Assembly (NCBI GenBank): GCA_001781275.1
Contig: MFLH01000027.1
Span: forward strand, 208-6,849
Direction: 5' to 3'
DNA: 6,642 nt
DNA from: Candidatus Kaiserbacteria bacterium RIFCSPHIGHO2_02_FULL_54_11b
Lineage (GTDB): Bacteria > Patescibacteriota > Minisyncoccia > Phycocordibacterales > UBA2100
The notes under the pieces were generated by a model. That model ran no database searches and was not told the DNA's origin. It saw only the letters and a list, made by a program, of their open reading frames with translations. This document shows, one piece after another, positions 6,331-6,642 of the stretch (the stretch's first letter is position 1; each line of letters starts with the position of its first letter). The translations under genes were made by a program, and so were the position numbers.

Positions 6331-6642
6331 ATGAATACTCTCCAGCGGATTTGTGTTTCCTTTTTTGCCGCTATTACCATATTGTGGGCTGCGCTCTATT
6401 TTCAGAGTATCACCGAGGGTTTCTATAACTACCTCTACTCATTTCTCTTCGGACTCATTCCTCTCGTCGGTGGCGTTGTCGCAATGTCGCGCATGCACAT
6501 TTGGGGCGGGTTCAAGAGCGCTGTTGGTAAAGCTGTTTTCTTCGTTGGCCTCGGCGTATTTTGCTGGGGAATCGGTGAGTTCATTTGGTCGTACTACAAC
6601 TTCGTGCTCGGAGTACCGGCCCCTTATCCTTCGCTAGCCGAT
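6331..6642 (+). CDS. Multi-pass membrane protein, N-terminal part (runs off the window)
   Basis: The reading frame from ATG 6331 stays open for 104 codons to the window edge. The visible part is hydrophobic, with three probable helices (about 5-24, 32-50, 65-88). A loop with GEFIWSYYNFVLG and then PYPSLAD follows. From memory, a 'GE.iW..Y....g...PyPS.AD' pattern recurs in uncharacterised bacterial and archaeal membrane proteins and in the membrane-sensor half of some signalling proteins, so the missing C-terminus could carry a catalytic domain or only more helices. The start is supported by the TTGACA/TACACT promoter and by the lack of a better upstream start. Function unknown. Confidence 0.75.
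   Translation, partial: MNTLQRICVSFFAAITILWAALYFQSITEGFYNYLYSFLFGLIPLVGGVVAMSRMHIWGGFKSAVGKAVFFVGLGVFCWGIGEFIWSYYNFVLGVPAPYPSLAD

Noticed and set aside
6353..6637. 94-aa open frame on the + strand near the right edge
   Set aside because: It is out of frame with the ATG 6331 frame, which has a promoter, an ideal start and a coherent membrane protein sequence through to the edge.
1..6642. CRISPR arrays, tRNA/rRNA genes, insertion sequences, attachment sites
   Set aside because: No regularly spaced repeats, cloverleaf sequences, transposase motifs or terminal inverted repeats were found by eye.

Overview
The window reads as a stretch of bacterial chromosome of roughly balanced base composition, with every recognisable gene on the + strand. 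It holds the end of grpE, complete dnaK, a small membrane protein, complete dnaJ, two further membrane proteins (one an EamA/DMT-type transporter), a fold-type III PLP decarboxylase and the start of another membrane protein. There are no RNA genes, insertion sequences, CRISPR arrays or phage genes. The compact layout, scarcity of Shine-Dalgarno sites, several small lineage-specific membrane proteins and a slightly shortened chaperone set would suit a Candidate Phyla Radiation (Patescibacteria/Parcubacteria-like) genome. That assignment is an inference from style, not from a marker gene.

Region 1 (1-2550) is the Hsp70 region: the GrpE C-terminus, a near-consensus promoter, DnaK, and a 121-aa three-helix membrane protein that has its own ribosome binding site and is closed by a strong intrinsic terminator. 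Region 2 (2551-3657) is dnaJ, transcribed from its own promoter after that terminator. DnaK, GrpE and DnaJ together form the standard ATP-dependent folding machine, but here dnaJ is transcriptionally separate from dnaK. Region 3 (3658-5156) holds a five-helix membrane protein with CvpA-like looks and a ten-helix EamA transporter. Region 4 (5157-6294) is an ornithine/lysine/diaminopimelate-type decarboxylase whose usual catalytic cysteine is replaced by glycine. Region 5 (6295-6642) is a membrane protein that runs off the end.

The most striking signal is in the promoters. Five consecutive genes (dnaJ onward) have a -10 element whose last base lies only 6-12 nt before the ATG, with no usable Shine-Dalgarno sequence, so their mRNAs should start at or within a few bases of the start codon (leaderless or nearly so). 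Twice the promoter element contains the stop codon of the upstream gene: TAA of the transporter lies inside a perfect extended TATAAT, and TGA of the decarboxylase lies inside a perfect TTGACA. By contrast, dnaK has a leader of about 35 nt without a Shine-Dalgarno, and the small gene after it has a clear one. No wholly new multi-gene system is evident; the candidate novelties are this promoter organisation, the Cys-to-Gly change in the decarboxylase, and the unidentified membrane proteins.
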